The notes: generated by a model from the letters alone, not told the origin. Positions 1-9,016 are shown, numbered from the stretch's first letter. The stretch: 64,000 nt of DNA from Mesorhizobium norvegicum (GCF_004919685.1 NZ_SMYZ01000038.1:1-64000), one strand, 5' to 3'. Numbers and translations are program-made.

Positions 1-1
1 A

Positions 2-340
2 CTGCTGAAGGCACAAGGGCGACCTCCGCGCGTCATGATCACCGACAAGCTTCGGTCATACGATGCAGCAAAACAACAGATCATGCCGGGTGTTGAGCAT
101 CGTTCGCATAAGGGGTTGAACAATCGGGCGGAGAATTCGCACCAGCCGATCCGACGACGGGAGAGGATCATGAAACGCTTCAAGTCGACGCGACAGCTTC
201 AACGTCTCGTCTCCATCCACGATCCCGTCGCCAATCTGTTCAACTTTCCCCGCCACAACCTCTCATCGTCCGACCACCGCGATCTGCGATGCACCGCCAT
301 GGCGACGTGGCGCCAAATCTCCAGGGTCGCGGCCACCTGA
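2..340 (+). CDS. IS6-family transposase, C-terminal part (cut by window edge)
   Basis: This is the C-terminal third of a DDE transposase of the IS6/IS26 type. The frame is open from the first bases of the window, so the start lies outside. The stretch TDKLRSYDAAKQ, the later GLNNRAENSH (with the catalytic-region E) and the basic RRRERIMKRFKS are typical of the family's last catalytic block. The protein ends in a longer, less typical tail after NLFNFPRH. No terminal inverted repeat can be recognised between the stop and about 390, so the right end of the element may be lost. Its position beside decayed ABC transporter pieces fits an insertion or rearrangement breakpoint. Family assignment is confident; activity cannot be judged. 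Confidence 0.75.
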   Translation: MLKAQGRPPRVMITDKLRSYDAAKQQIMPGVEHRSHKGLNNRAENSHQPIRRRERIMKRFKSTRQLQRLVSIHDPVANLFNFPRHNLSSSDHRDLRCTAMATWRQISRVAAT

Positions 341-392
341 AACCCAACTTCACGGCGATCTCTGCGCCCGTTCGTCGATAACTTTACGATGC

Positions 393-652
393 CCTCCAGA
401 TTACATGCTGTTCGACGAGGTGACGTCGGCGCTCGACCCACAACTCGTCGGTGAGGTGCTCGACACGCTTCGCCTTCTCTCCTCGGAAGGTATGACGATG
501 ATCGTCGTTACCCACGAGATCGCATTTGCGAAGTGTCGAAGCGGGTCGCTTTCTTTCATAAGGGCAAGATTCATGAAATCGGCCCGCCCGGACAGGTCAT
601 AAGCAATCCAGTTCAGCCGGAGACGGCTGCGTTTCTGAAATCGGTGCTTTGA
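393..652 (+). pseudogene. Polar amino-acid ABC transporter ATPase, C-terminal fragment with frameshift
   Basis: Only the last third of a GlnQ/HisP-type ATPase is present. The Walker B and D-loop region reads MLFDEVTSALDPQLVGEVL, followed by the H-loop VVTHEIAFA. After that the reading frame is lost near 530-535, but the normal C-terminus resumes in another frame (VSKRVAFFHKGKIHEIGPPG, ending KSVL and a stop at 650-652). The Walker A half is absent upstream, where IS6 transposase sequence lies instead. A truncated, frameshifted relic is therefore certain. A second, N-terminal ATPase relic lies on the other strand at 2300-2598; the two may or may not derive from one gene. Confidence 0.8.
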
Positions 653-735
653 CCGGGTATCTGATAGCACCTCGCGCCGGAATCGCGCTGAGCAACATCG
701 CCGTTAGCAGATAATGCCCGCCAGTATGGGACTTG

Positions 736-2130
736 TCAGAAAAAGCCAGGAGGCGTGGAATTTGATACGCTTGCCTGTGTGTCGGCTTGACTGCGGTTGC
801 TGAGGTAGTCCTTAACCCGCATCGCGGCCATGAGCGGGCGCAGGAACCAAGGAGTGCCGGTGTAGAAGGGCGAGGACCGAAAAGGCACGCTGGAGAAGGC
901 GGTGGCGCCTTCGGGCCTCCCAAGCAACTGGAGTCCTGCCTTCCTGCCGAAATACGATCCCTGCGGCATGCCCATGAAGGTAAAGCCGGTGGCATACCAG
1001 ACGCCGTCCGGGCGCTGGCCGATCTTCGGCATGGCGTCGAGCGGCGCGGCGCAGAAGCCGCTCCAGGCATAGCTGACCCTAACATCGCCCAACTCGGGAA
1101 AGACGGAAAGCAGATCCTTTCGAAGTTGGCTCGCCTTGGCGCGGATGGGCATGGCCTTGCCCGTGCGGCCGGACATGATGATGCGTTTGCCGTCGGGGGT
1201 CAGACGGATCGCCGTCGTGTCGAAATCGGCGTCGGTATAGCTTCGGTTGGTTGGCAGAAGCCGTGAGAGCCTCTGGCGATCCACTTCTTCGGTCGCGATC
1301 GCGAACCCCTGAAACGGAACGAGGCGCCGGGCAAACCAGTTCAAGTCCTTGCCAGTATATCCGTTGGTGGCGACGATCACGTCCTTCGCCCGAAGCGTGC
1401 CCAACGGCGTTTCGACATCAAAGCCAGCCGTCGATTTGCTGATGCCGGAAACCGGTGCGTTGCCGTATGCCAGAACCCCGAGCTTTGTCGCAGCCGCCAA
1501 GAGACCGGCGTGATACTTTCCGGGATGGATCGTGGCCATGTCCGGGACCAGCACCCCGCCACAAAAGATGTCGGAGCATTTGATCTGTTGCTGGAGCTGC
1601 GTCTTGTCCAGCACTTGGATATTTTCGCCCAGATGCCTCTCGCGCAGCTTGAATTCGTCGACCACACCGCGCAGCTGGGATGGCGAACGTGCCAGGACGA
1701 CCCGGCCAGCCAGGCTGAAGTCGCAATCTATCCTCTCGCGCTCGATCACCTCCACCATGCTGACATTGAGGGCTTCAAACAATTCGGCATAATAGGCGGT
1801 GGCTTTTTCTACCCCGTAGACTTCCACCAGTTCTGCGAGAGACTTCTTCAGGAAGCGCCCCAGAAAGCCTGTATTTCTCGAACTGGCTCCGTAGCCGGCA
1901 ACGCCCGCGTCGAAAATGGCGACACTCTTGCCGCCTCTGGCCAACTCGAGCGCGGCATTCAGTCCGGTCACGCCTGCCCCAATGATGGCGACGTCCGCAG
2001 ACCGCTGGAAAACCGGTGTCGGCCGGTCGCCATGGTCCGTCATGGCATCCCACCAATACGATCTCTCTACGAAATCGGGAGCGATGGCGCCGTTTTCGCC
2101 GTCAGAGCCTGGGGTTGCGCGGGCGTTCAT
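736..2130 (-). CDS. FAD-dependent amine oxidase (DAO superfamily, gamma-glutamylputrescine-oxidase-like)
   Basis: A flavoprotein of about 464 residues from the D-amino-acid-oxidase superfamily. After an N-terminal segment containing SYWWDAM, the dinucleotide-binding motif VAIIGAGVTGLNAALELAR (GxGxxG) is followed by the acidic residue ending the second strand (AIFDAG). Near the C-terminus YAWSGFCAAPLDAMPKIG and YATGFTFMGMPQGSYFGRKA match the flavin-contacting end seen in PuuB-type oxidases. The first in-frame ATG is at 2169, but the ATG at 2130 has a GCGAGAAG-type ribosome site and is preferred. Likely substrate is an amine or N-methylated amino acid; the exact one cannot be told. It reads away from the decayed ABC ATPase at 2300-2598, which may have been its transporter. 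Confidence 0.8.
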   Translation of the reverse strand: MNARATPGSDGENGAIAPDFVERSYWWDAMTDHGDRPTPVFQRSADVAIIGAGVTGLNAALELARGGKSVAIFDAGVAGYGASSRNTGFLGRFLKKSLAELVEVYGVEKATAYYAELFEALNVSMVEVIERERIDCDFSLAGRVVLARSPSQLRGVVDEFKLRERHLGENIQVLDKTQLQQQIKCSDIFCGGVLVPDMATIHPGKYHAGLLAAATKLGVLAYGNAPVSGISKSTAGFDVETPLGTLRAKDVIVATNGYTGKDLNWFARRLVPFQGFAIATEEVDRQRLSRLLPTNRSYTDADFDTTAIRLTPDGKRIIMSGRTGKAMPIRAKASQLRKDLLSVFPELGDVRVSYAWSGFCAAPLDAMPKIGQRPDGVWYATGFTFMGMPQGSYFGRKAGLQLLGRPEGATAFSSVPFRSSPFYTGTPWFLRPLMAAMRVKDYLSNRSQADTQASVSNSTPPGFF

Positions 2131-2299
2131 GTGCTTCTCGCTTTTCGAGTTTTGTAACCGAGGGCGCATTGCGCCGCAGCAGGCGTGGTCAGAGGCGTTA
2201 AGGCGGATAGGGCCCGTAGGATGGGTTGTTCGGGTCCGCGATCATTCGCCCGTTGCTGGCGATTATTTCACCGTTCCGGACGAGGACCGACCGGCCCGC

Positions 2300-2598
2300 A
2301 TATTGTGCAATTGCTTGATACCGACGCTGGGATCGCCATCTGAAACACCATTGCCATTTCCTGCGCACGGCCTGGCCGTCCTTCGTGTCCTCTGTCAATT
2401 CGACCCCACGATGCTGCCGGCATCATGCTTCTCAAGCCGGTCTATGCAGCGGGTAAGAGTGGCCAGAACCGGAAGGTCCGCAAATGGCAACACGCTCGCC
2501 ATTGCGGATGTCGAGCGACGCATTCGATGGCGCACCCTGTAGTGGCGGTAGAATTTGTCGACCCCGACTATCTTGATTGTTGGATCAATCGTGTTCAA
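2300..2598 (-). pseudogene. Amino-acid ABC transporter ATPase, N-terminal relic with several frameshifts
   Basis: On the minus strand the start region reads IKIVGVDKFYRHYRV, typical of GlnQ-type ATPases. The frame then shifts and a second frame carries SLDIRNGERVAICGPSGSG with the Walker A lysine replaced by H. The first frame resumes with TLTRCIDRLEKHDAGSIV, and a third frame shows EMAMVFQ, the Q-loop. At least three frame changes and the lost lysine make this a clear pseudogene. Below it (2198-2300) an open stretch reads RSVLVRNGEIIASNGR and ends PSYGPYPP; that piece belongs to another family I cannot name. The order ATPase relic then amine oxidase suggests a former uptake-plus-oxidation unit. 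Confidence 0.75.
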
Positions 2599-2599
2599 G

Positions 2600-3018
2600 G
2601 GCTTGCCCCTTTCCCAATGACGCGGCGTTCTCGTCCCCTAATTGTCGCCGACAGGGAAATGGTTGCAAACTCAATGGCGCAGTATGTTTCAAATTGGCAG
2701 GACTTTTGGAAGAAACAAACAAAATCGTGCCGAAATCGACGGCTGGATTTCAAGCGCGATGGAAGGTACCTCGCCATTGATCGCGCAGCGGCGCTTTTGG
2801 CTATGGTTGCAGGGTCGAGCCGCGCGTGCGGCGGTGAGCGCGGTCGTGACAAATGGTGCGCCGGTCAAGCTGACGAAGAACTCCGATCATCACACGGCAA
2901 CCAATCATTGCGCAGCGCCGTCGTCGAAGTGCGGTTCAGGGCTGACGACGATCGTCATCGGCCGCCGGCCGAGGTTTGATGAATCCTGGAAGCTCTGCGA
3001 CTACCAACCGGATGCGTC
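2600..3018. other. Non-coding or decayed stretch
   Basis: Open frames exist on both strands here but none has family-like sequence, a ribosome site or plausible codon use. It lies between the ATPase relic and the 3' end of the Lrp-type regulator and is probably decayed coding sequence. I see nothing else in it. Confidence 0.5.
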
Positions 3019-3504
3019 TTAACGCGTTTCGTCGAAATGGATGTGGGGCTCGAACTTAATGGTCTTGATCGCAAAGTAGCTGTTGATCGAGTGGATCTGC
3101 GGAACGATCGACAGCGGCTCGGCAATGGTTCGTTCGAAATCGGCCATATCCGTGAAAACGGAGACGAACAGCAGATCACGGCTGCCGGTGACGTTATACA
3201 AGATAATCACCTCGGGAATGTTTTTGATCAGGCGGATCGCTTCGTCACGGCCCTTCCGATCGAGGCTGTTCAGCCTCGCTTCCGTGATTGTGACCAATCT
3301 GGAGCCGACCTTGTCGGGATTGACCAGCACGATCTCCCTTTCGATGTAGCCGGTTTCGCGCAGGCGCCGGACCCTGCGCAGACATGATGCTGGCGAGGTG
3401 CCGACCTCCGTGGCGAGGTCGGCGTTGGTGATCCTGCTGTCGCGCTGCAGCCGGTTCAATATCTTTCGGTCGATTTGGTCCAGGTCTGCGCGGCGCGTCG
3501 ACAT
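3019..3504 (-). CDS. Lrp/AsnC family transcriptional regulator
   Basis: A protein of about 161 residues with the usual Lrp layout: an N-terminal winged helix (LDQIDRKILNRLQRDSRIT, then NADLATEVGTSPASCLRRVR as the recognition region) and a C-terminal RAM/AsnC ligand-binding domain (EVIILYNVTGSRDLLFVSVF). These regulators bind amino acids or related metabolites and act as octamers or dimers of dimers. The ATG at 3504 has GGAAG five to ten bases upstream; the earlier ATG at 3540 does not look better. It is divergent from the threonine aldolase gene with about 145 bases between, so it probably senses an amino acid and controls the catabolic genes from 3649 onward. That control is inferred from position only. 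Confidence 0.88.
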   Translation of the reverse strand: MSTRRADLDQIDRKILNRLQRDSRITNADLATEVGTSPASCLRRVRRLRETGYIEREIVLVNPDKVGSRLVTITEARLNSLDRKGRDEAIRLIKNIPEVIILYNVTGSRDLLFVSVFTDMADFERTIAEPLSIVPQIHSINSYFAIKTIKFEPHIHFDETR

Positions 3505-3648
3505 TTTTGCTTCCAATTCATGAGTGAAATTTTCTGTCAAATAGGTAGACAGAAACCATATCCAATTTCATTCAACGGTCAACTTGTGTCGGAAAACCGC
3601 ACTTCATCCCGATATCTTCACCTAGTGTGAATATCTTGGAAGAGCCGG

Positions 3649-4701
3649 ATGACGACGCGATTGGATTTCAGAAGTGACACTTTGACGGTGCCAAGCAAGG
3701 CGATGCAGGCGCGCATGGCCGATGCCGAAGTCGGCGACGACTACTACCGTGAAGATCCGACGATCCGTGCCCTGGAAGAATATGCGGCGGAGCTTTTGGG
3801 CAAGGAGGCGGCGCTGTTCGTGCTCAGCGGTACGATGGGCAATCTGGTTTCGATCAGAGCACAGGTGCCGCATGGAGCGGCCACGATCGTCAGCAACACT
3901 TCGCACATACACATCAACGAAACCGGTCATCTGGCGGCGGTGTGCGGGCTAACCTCCCACCCGATGCCGACGCCAGATGGCCGGTACCCGCTGGAACTGC
4001 TGAATACCTTCGCACCTGTGCAGGCGAGCAATCAGAGACCTTCGGTCCTCAATCCGACGCTCAAGCTGATTTGTGTCGAGAACACCCATAATGGCGAGGG
4101 CGGACGCTGCCTGGACGTCGACTATCTCAACGAGCTCAGGAGTTTCGCTTCGGCCCGTGGGCTGGTGTTCCATATGGACGGTGCGCGTTTTTTCAACGCG
4201 GCGGTCGCTCTTTCCCGAAAGCCTGCCGACCTCGCTAATCCCGTCGACAGCGTAACGTTTTGCCTTTCGAAAGGTCTCGGAGCACCGGGCGGCTCGATCG
4301 TCGCCGGCAGTCGCGCATTCGTCGAAGAGGCGCGGCACTGGCGCCAGATGGTCGGCGGCGGAATGCGGCAGGCCGGCGTCCTTGCTGCGGCCGGCCTGAT
4401 GGCGCTACGCGAGAACATCGACGATCTGGCGATCGACCATGCCAATGCGAAGCGTCTCGCGAACGGGCTCAAGGAAGTTGGTCTCGACGTCGACACCGCC
4501 GCCGTCGAGACCAACATCGTCATGGCTTACGCACCGGACGAATTCGGCGATCCGCGTGCGTTCCATTCTCGCTTGGCTGAAGCCGGGGTTTTTGTCCTGT
4601 CGCCGAAAGGCAAGAGGTTGCGCTTCGTCACGCATCGCGATTTGTCGACCGCGGACGTCGAGACCGCTCTCCAGCGGATACACAAGATCACGCGCATCTA
4701 A
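3649..4701 (+). CDS. ltaE: Low-specificity L-threonine aldolase family (PLP enzyme)
   Basis: A fold-type I PLP enzyme of 350 residues, the normal family length. It begins RLDFRSDTLTVPSKAM, the family signature. The PLP-binding lysine is Lys208 in CLSKGLGAPGGS, and HMDGARFFNAAV supplies the Asp and Arg that contact the cofactor. Known members split L-threonine or L-allo-threonine and other beta-hydroxy amino acids into glycine plus an aldehyde. GGAAGAG stands seven bases before the ATG. It is the first gene of a same-strand series with a lactonase, a uronate-dehydrogenase-like enzyme and an aldehyde dehydrogenase; the aldehyde product could be passed to that last enzyme, though this is inference. 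The true substrate may be a substituted serine rather than threonine. Confidence 0.85.
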   Translation: MTTRLDFRSDTLTVPSKAMQARMADAEVGDDYYREDPTIRALEEYAAELLGKEAALFVLSGTMGNLVSIRAQVPHGAATIVSNTSHIHINETGHLAAVCGLTSHPMPTPDGRYPLELLNTFAPVQASNQRPSVLNPTLKLICVENTHNGEGGRCLDVDYLNELRSFASARGLVFHMDGARFFNAAVALSRKPADLANPVDSVTFCLSKGLGAPGGSIVAGSRAFVEEARHWRQMVGGGMRQAGVLAAAGLMALRENIDDLAIDHANAKRLANGLKEVGLDVDTAAVETNIVMAYAPDEFGDPRAFHSRLAEAGVFVLSPKGKRLRFVTHRDLSTADVETALQRIHKITRI

Positions 4702-4715
4702 TACTGGAACAAGAC

Positions 4716-5606
4716 ATGCCGAGAGAACTTAAGTGCGTTGCCGTCGTGGAAAACACTTTGGGCGAGTGTCCGGTCTGGGATGTCGATCAGCAGTGCCTGT
4801 ATTGGGTCGATATCACCGAGAAGGTCTTGCATCGCTACGATCCGGTCACCGCAGCGGTGAAGACCTGGAAAACGCCTTTCGAGTTTGGTTCAATCGCGCT
4901 CAGGAAGGGTGGTAGAAGCATCATCGCCGGTACGCGTGACGGGTTCGCGATCTACGATCTCGAGACTGAAGCCTGCGAACATTTCGCGACACCCGAAGAG
5001 CCTTTCCCAGGCAACCGCATGAACGACGGCAAATGCGATCCGGCTGGCCGATTCTGGTGCGGCAGCATTCACGAGGTCTCCGACCCGTCGCAGAGGCGGC
5101 CGATCGCATCAATGTACCGCGTGGACGCCGACAGGAGCGTCACCAAAGTTCGCGGCGGCATCAAGACCAGCAATGGATTTGCTTGGAGTGCGGATGGCCG
5201 GACGATGTATTTCACCGATACGCCGACGCTGAACATCCTTGCTTTCGATTACGATGTGCAGTCGGGAACGATGAGCAACGAACGGGTTTTTGCTACGGTG
5301 CCAAAGGGCCATGGGCGTCCCGACGGCGCCACCGTCGACGTGGAAGGTTGCCTGTGGAGTGCTCATTTCGCCGGTTCAAGGATAACGCGTTACTCCCCGG
5401 CGGGCGATGTTTTGCTGTCCTTGGATATTCCCGCGCAAAACGTAACCTCCTGCACCTTTGGCGGCGCGAACATGTCGACCCTTTTCATCACCACGGCGCG
5501 CGAGGATCTGACGGCGGAAGACCTTCGACAGCAGCCACTGTCAGGGAACGTCTTTGCTTATGAGGCTGGAGTGGCCGGAGTGCCGATGACCCGTTACGCG
5601 GGTTAG
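4716..5606 (+). CDS. SMP-30/gluconolactonase/LRE family lactonase
   Basis: A six-bladed beta-propeller of 296 residues, the usual size. Near the start NTLGECPVWD carries the metal-binding Glu. The middle has NRMNDGKCDPAGRFWCGS, with the Asn and Asp that bind the divalent metal, and then TSNGFAWSADGRTMYFTDTP; GHGRPDGATVDVEGCLWSAH completes the signature. Family members hydrolyse sugar or aldaric-acid lactones. It starts 15 bases after the aldolase and 42 bases before the uronate-dehydrogenase-like gene. That neighbour would produce an aldarolactone, so hydrolysis of a hexarolactone (UxuL/Gli-like role) is a reasonable guess. Confidence 0.85.
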   Translation: MPRELKCVAVVENTLGECPVWDVDQQCLYWVDITEKVLHRYDPVTAAVKTWKTPFEFGSIALRKGGRSIIAGTRDGFAIYDLETEACEHFATPEEPFPGNRMNDGKCDPAGRFWCGSIHEVSDPSQRRPIASMYRVDADRSVTKVRGGIKTSNGFAWSADGRTMYFTDTPTLNILAFDYDVQSGTMSNERVFATVPKGHGRPDGATVDVEGCLWSAHFAGSRITRYSPAGDVLLSLDIPAQNVTSCTFGGANMSTLFITTAREDLTAEDLRQQPLSGNVFAYEAGVAGVPMTRYAG

Positions 5607-5648
5607 ATCGCACCTTGCCGATCTTAAAGAATTTGAAGGGAGTTTGTC

Positions 5649-6461
5649 TTGCAGAGAGTTCTGATCACCGGCGCGGCCGGGCGTCTTGGACGAGTGTTGA
5701 GGAATGGCCTGGCGAAACCTGATCGCGTTTTGCGCCTGCTCGACATCGCCAATCTCGGTACGGCGACGGAGAGCGAAGAGATTTGGAACGCCGATGCGAC
5801 CAACATGCCGGAAATGGTCGAAGCAATGCAGGGCGTCGACGTTGTCGTCCATCTGGCCGCATATCCCGAGGAAGCGCCGTGGGAGACCATTTTTCCACTT
5901 AACTACGCGCTGACTTACACTGTCTTCGAGGCGGCGCGGCGCGCCGGCGTAAAGCGCGTGGCTTTCTGCAGTTCCGTCCAGGCAGTGGGCTTTCATCCGA
6001 TAGAGAAGACCATTGATGCGAACGTGCGCCTGCGCCCAAGCGGCTATTACGGCGTCTCCAAGGCATATGGAGAAGCGCTCGCCAGCCTCTATGCCGACAA
6101 GTATGGGCTATCGGTTGCATGCGTGCGCGTCGCTTCGTTCGAAGAGACGCCAACGGACACGCGGATGCTCTCGACATGGCTGAGCCATGAGGATGCCGTC
6201 CATCTTTTCGAGCAATGCATCAACGCACCGGATCACCACTTCTACGTCGTGTACGGCGTGTCCAACAACACCCGCTCACGCGTCGACAATTCGCATGTTG
6301 CATGGCTCGGATACAAACCGCAGTCGAATGCGGAAGACTATCTGGCGGAAATTCTTGAACACGGTCAGCCGATGGGGCCGCTTGCCGGGAAGACGCAAGG
6401 CGGACGCGCATGCGATGTCGGCTTCTCGGGTAACGCGGAAAAGACCTTGAAAGCAGAATGA
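5649..6461 (+). CDS. NAD-dependent epimerase/dehydratase family, uronate-dehydrogenase-like
   Basis: An extended SDR of 270 residues. The Rossmann motif VLITGAAGRLGRVL opens the protein, the acidic LLDI follows, and the catalytic Tyr-x-x-x-Lys is YYGVSK at about residues 136-141. RRMLSTW-like residues (TRMLSTWLS) and YVVYGVSNNTRS match known uronate dehydrogenases, which oxidise D-glucuronate or D-galacturonate to the aldarolactone. The start is TTG at 5649, with AAGGGAG well placed upstream. With the lactonase before it and the aldehyde dehydrogenase after it, this would make part of the oxidative hexuronate route; the dehydratase steps of that route are not in the window, so the substrate remains uncertain. 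Confidence 0.78.
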   Translation: MQRVLITGAAGRLGRVLRNGLAKPDRVLRLLDIANLGTATESEEIWNADATNMPEMVEAMQGVDVVVHLAAYPEEAPWETIFPLNYALTYTVFEAARRAGVKRVAFCSSVQAVGFHPIEKTIDANVRLRPSGYYGVSKAYGEALASLYADKYGLSVACVRVASFEETPTDTRMLSTWLSHEDAVHLFEQCINAPDHHFYVVYGVSNNTRSRVDNSHVAWLGYKPQSNAEDYLAEILEHGQPMGPLAGKTQGGRACDVGFSGNAEKTLKAE

Positions 6462-6500
6462 ACTGGCTGTGGATATAGCGCGTTCAGGACGGAATAGGTA

Positions 6501-7931
6501 ATGAAATACAAAGATTTATACATCAACGGAACCTGGCGCTCAGGCGCTTCTGCTGCTCGCTTTGATGTGATCAATCCTTGTGACGAGACGATTCTTGCCT
6601 CGGTGGCGTCGGCGGACATCGCTGATGCGGAAGCGGCGCTGGATGCGGCCGAGGCCGCAATGGCGGTATGGGCGAAACAGACCCCGCGACATCGGTCCGA
6701 GGTCTTGCGCAATGCCTGGGCGTTGATGTCGGCGCGGCTGGACGAGTTCGCACGTTTGATCACGGTGGAAAACGGCAAGGCCAAAGGCGACGCGCTGGCC
6801 GAGGCAAAATACGCGGCGGAGTTCTTCAGGTGGTTTTCCGAGGAAGCGGTTCGCGTCGACGGCCTCGTAAAGCATGCTCCAGAGTCGGGAGCTCGCATAC
6901 TTGTCCAGCACAAGCCCGCTGGGATTGCAGTCCTTGTCACGCCGTGGAATTATCCAGCTGCCATGGGCACGCGCAAGATCGCGCCGGCTTTGGCCGCCGG
7001 CTGTGCTGTCATCATCAAGCCGGCAGCCGAGACCCCGCTCACAATGCTCGCCTTGATGCCGCTGCTGGAAGAGGCCGGTGTTCCAGCGGGCCTCGTCAAC
7101 GTGCTTCCAACGACGCAGTCGGCAGAACTGGTCGACCATCTGCTGCACGACAAGCGGGTTCGCGTCGTGAGTTTCACTGGCTCGACCGCCGTCGGGCGCA
7201 AGCTTCTTCGTTCTGCCGCCGATCAGGTTTTGAAACCAGCCATGGAACTGGGCGGCAATGCGCCACTGATCGTTTTGGAAGACGCAGACCTCGATCTGGC
7301 CATTGAAGGCACGATGAAAGCCAAGATGCGCAATTTGGGCGAGGCCTGTACGGCCGCCAACCGCATTTACGTCCACGAAGACATTGAAATCGAATTCACC
7401 CGAAGGCTTACGGCCGAGATGGCGAGCCTCAAGGTTGGCGATGGCAGCCAGGATGGAATCGATGTCGGCCCGTTGGTCAATGCCAGCACTCGGGACAAGG
7501 TCGCCCGCTTCGTGGAAGACGCAGTGTCGCGCGGGGCAAAGATCGAAACCGGTGGCGTCGTGCCCGAGGGCAAGGGCTTCTTCTATCCGCCAACCGTGCT
7601 GTCGAACGTGCCGGAGGACGCGGCATGCGTCCACGACGAGATATTTGGGCCTGTGGCGGCGGTGCAGACCTTCAGGGATCAAGACGACGTCATTCGTCGA
7701 GCAAATGACACTGAATACGGATTGGTCGCCTATGTGTTTTCCGAAAACATGAAGCGTGCGCTGCAGGTTTGCGAACGACTGGAATTTGGAATGGTCGGGC
7801 TCAATCGGGGGCTTGTCTCCGATCCAGCCGCCCCGTTTGGCGGCGTCAAGCAATCTGGGCTGGGCCGCGAAGGGGGGCATGAAGGTATGCTGGAATTTAT
7901 GGAAACCCAATACATCTCGGCAAGCTGGTAG
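6501..7931 (+). CDS. NAD(P)-dependent aldehyde dehydrogenase, succinate-semialdehyde type
   Basis: An aldehyde dehydrogenase of 476 residues. The catalytic Cys283 lies in NLGEACTAANR and the general base Glu249 in MELGGNAPLIV; the cofactor-binding turn FTGSTAVGR and the oxyanion Asn (TPWNYPAAM) are in place. The sequence is closest in style to succinate-semialdehyde and alpha-ketoglutarate-semialdehyde dehydrogenases (GPLVNASTRDKV; FGGVKQSGLGREGG). It could finish an aldaric acid route (ketoglutarate semialdehyde) or oxidise the aldehyde released by the aldolase. It stands 39 bases after the SDR gene and is the last clear enzyme of the series. Specificity cannot be settled from sequence. Confidence 0.88.
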   Translation: MKYKDLYINGTWRSGASAARFDVINPCDETILASVASADIADAEAALDAAEAAMAVWAKQTPRHRSEVLRNAWALMSARLDEFARLITVENGKAKGDALAEAKYAAEFFRWFSEEAVRVDGLVKHAPESGARILVQHKPAGIAVLVTPWNYPAAMGTRKIAPALAAGCAVIIKPAAETPLTMLALMPLLEEAGVPAGLVNVLPTTQSAELVDHLLHDKRVRVVSFTGSTAVGRKLLRSAADQVLKPAMELGGNAPLIVLEDADLDLAIEGTMKAKMRNLGEACTAANRIYVHEDIEIEFTRRLTAEMASLKVGDGSQDGIDVGPLVNASTRDKVARFVEDAVSRGAKIETGGVVPEGKGFFYPPTVLSNVPEDAACVHDEIFGPVAAVQTFRDQDDVIRRANDTEYGLVAYVFSENMKRALQVCERLEFGMVGLNRGLVSDPAAPFGGVKQSGLGREGGHEGMLEFMETQYISASW

Positions 7932-8150
7932 CCAAGATCCACTTGCTGCCCTTCTGAGCAGTGCAAGAAGCGCGGACGAAATCCCGGTTTTGCGGCAGGC
8001 GCATCGACGTGTCGACCACGCTGATCGGTATGCTTTTCTTGCATCGAAAACGTCGAGCCGACTTCAAACCCCTTGTCGACGCTCGCCCAGTCCGCTGCGT
8101 CCGCCGGCGCAAATCATCAAAAATTTCGGCGACCTGCGAGCAATTGACCA

Positions 8151-8579
8151 ATGGCCGTCAACGACAAGGGGCTAATGAACTCCCTGAAGCGGCGACTGTT
8201 GTACGAACCGAGGGCGCTCGAGCTTGCAATTCCTTTGCTGAACGCGGACGACATCATCAATGCCGAGCGTATCCTGGTTCAATGTGAACTGACATCAACA
8301 GCCCGTTCCCGCGTTGAGCTGGCTTTGAGTTTCCACCTGCGCCTGATGCAAGCCTGTAACGACAAGAGCTTGCTCAAAGAAATTGCCGATGGCCACGATG
8401 TTATCCTCCGCCGCCTTTCCGATCAGGCATCTGTCGTATTGGCGGGGGAGCGCGCTCAACATCAACTCTGGTGTTTGTTGGGATTTTGTCGCCAAGTGCA
8501 AATCAGTGGCGCGCTTCATGAGCTGCGCCGGGGCATAGAAGACGCCATCCTAAGCGTTTCAAAGATCATCGGAAGCTAG
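8151..8579 (+). CDS. Possible FCD-type ligand-binding domain, GntR-like regulator lacking its DNA-binding part
   Basis: A 142-residue open frame, all-helical in character. ALELAIPLLNADDIINAERI followed by ALSFHLRLMQACNDKSLLKE resembles the FCD domain of FadR/GntR regulators, where an Asp/His pair and a later FH bind metal or ligand. No winged-helix domain precedes it: an in-frame TGA sits one codon before the ATG and no ribosome site is evident. It may be the C-terminal relic of a regulator of the preceding catabolic genes. Recognition is weak; it could instead be an unrelated small helical protein. Confidence 0.35.
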   Translation: MAVNDKGLMNSLKRRLLYEPRALELAIPLLNADDIINAERILVQCELTSTARSRVELALSFHLRLMQACNDKSLLKEIADGHDVILRRLSDQASVVLAGERAQHQLWCLLGFCRQVQISGALHELRRGIEDAILSVSKIIGS

Positions 8580-9016
8580 AACGTCTTGGACGTACCGATC
8601 TCAGCGAGTCGTTTCGCGGTGACGGTTTGCCAAACGTGATGGCCGAGAATTTCCGATATCCGTGATTCCTGCTTCTCCCGCACCCGGTCTTGATGGTTAG
8701 GCCATCGCCTTGATGTTCAAATATTTCAAGTGGGCCGCCGCCGCTGGTTTGCCTGCTTCAGAATCGACAAAACTTGGCCTTCAGCGCCGAAACGTGGATC
8801 GGAACCCGACGGCTATGCATCGGTCCGGGATGAAGTACCGGCAAGCGCTTGCCGAATGTCATATCGACCACTTGGCATCAGATTTCATAAGCAGTGGCCA
8901 AAGCAATTTCTGATTTCATTTAATGATCAATATTGACGACAACCGAAGCGTGATCTCCTCGAAATTTGACTGGCCGATAAGGAGCCAAAGGCAAAGCCGG
9001 CGAGGGAGTTGTCATC
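8580..9016. other. Intergenic stretch, no gene supported
   Basis: About 440 bases before the transporter operon. Short open frames occur (for example near 8710-8913) but none shows family-like sequence or a good ribosome site. The promoter of the liv-type operon should lie in its last part; no operator could be recognised. Confidence 0.5.

Noticed and set aside
2425..3022. Plus-strand frames of 126-184 residues
   Set aside because: They cross the ABC ATPase relic and show no family-like sequence or ribosome site.
6540..7910. 456-residue open frame on the minus strand
   Set aside because: Lies fully antisense to the aldehyde dehydrogenase, whose motifs are intact; composition is that of a GC-rich shadow frame.
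8710..8936. Two short plus-strand frames before livG
   Set aside because: Random composition, no ribosome site, no similarity recognised.
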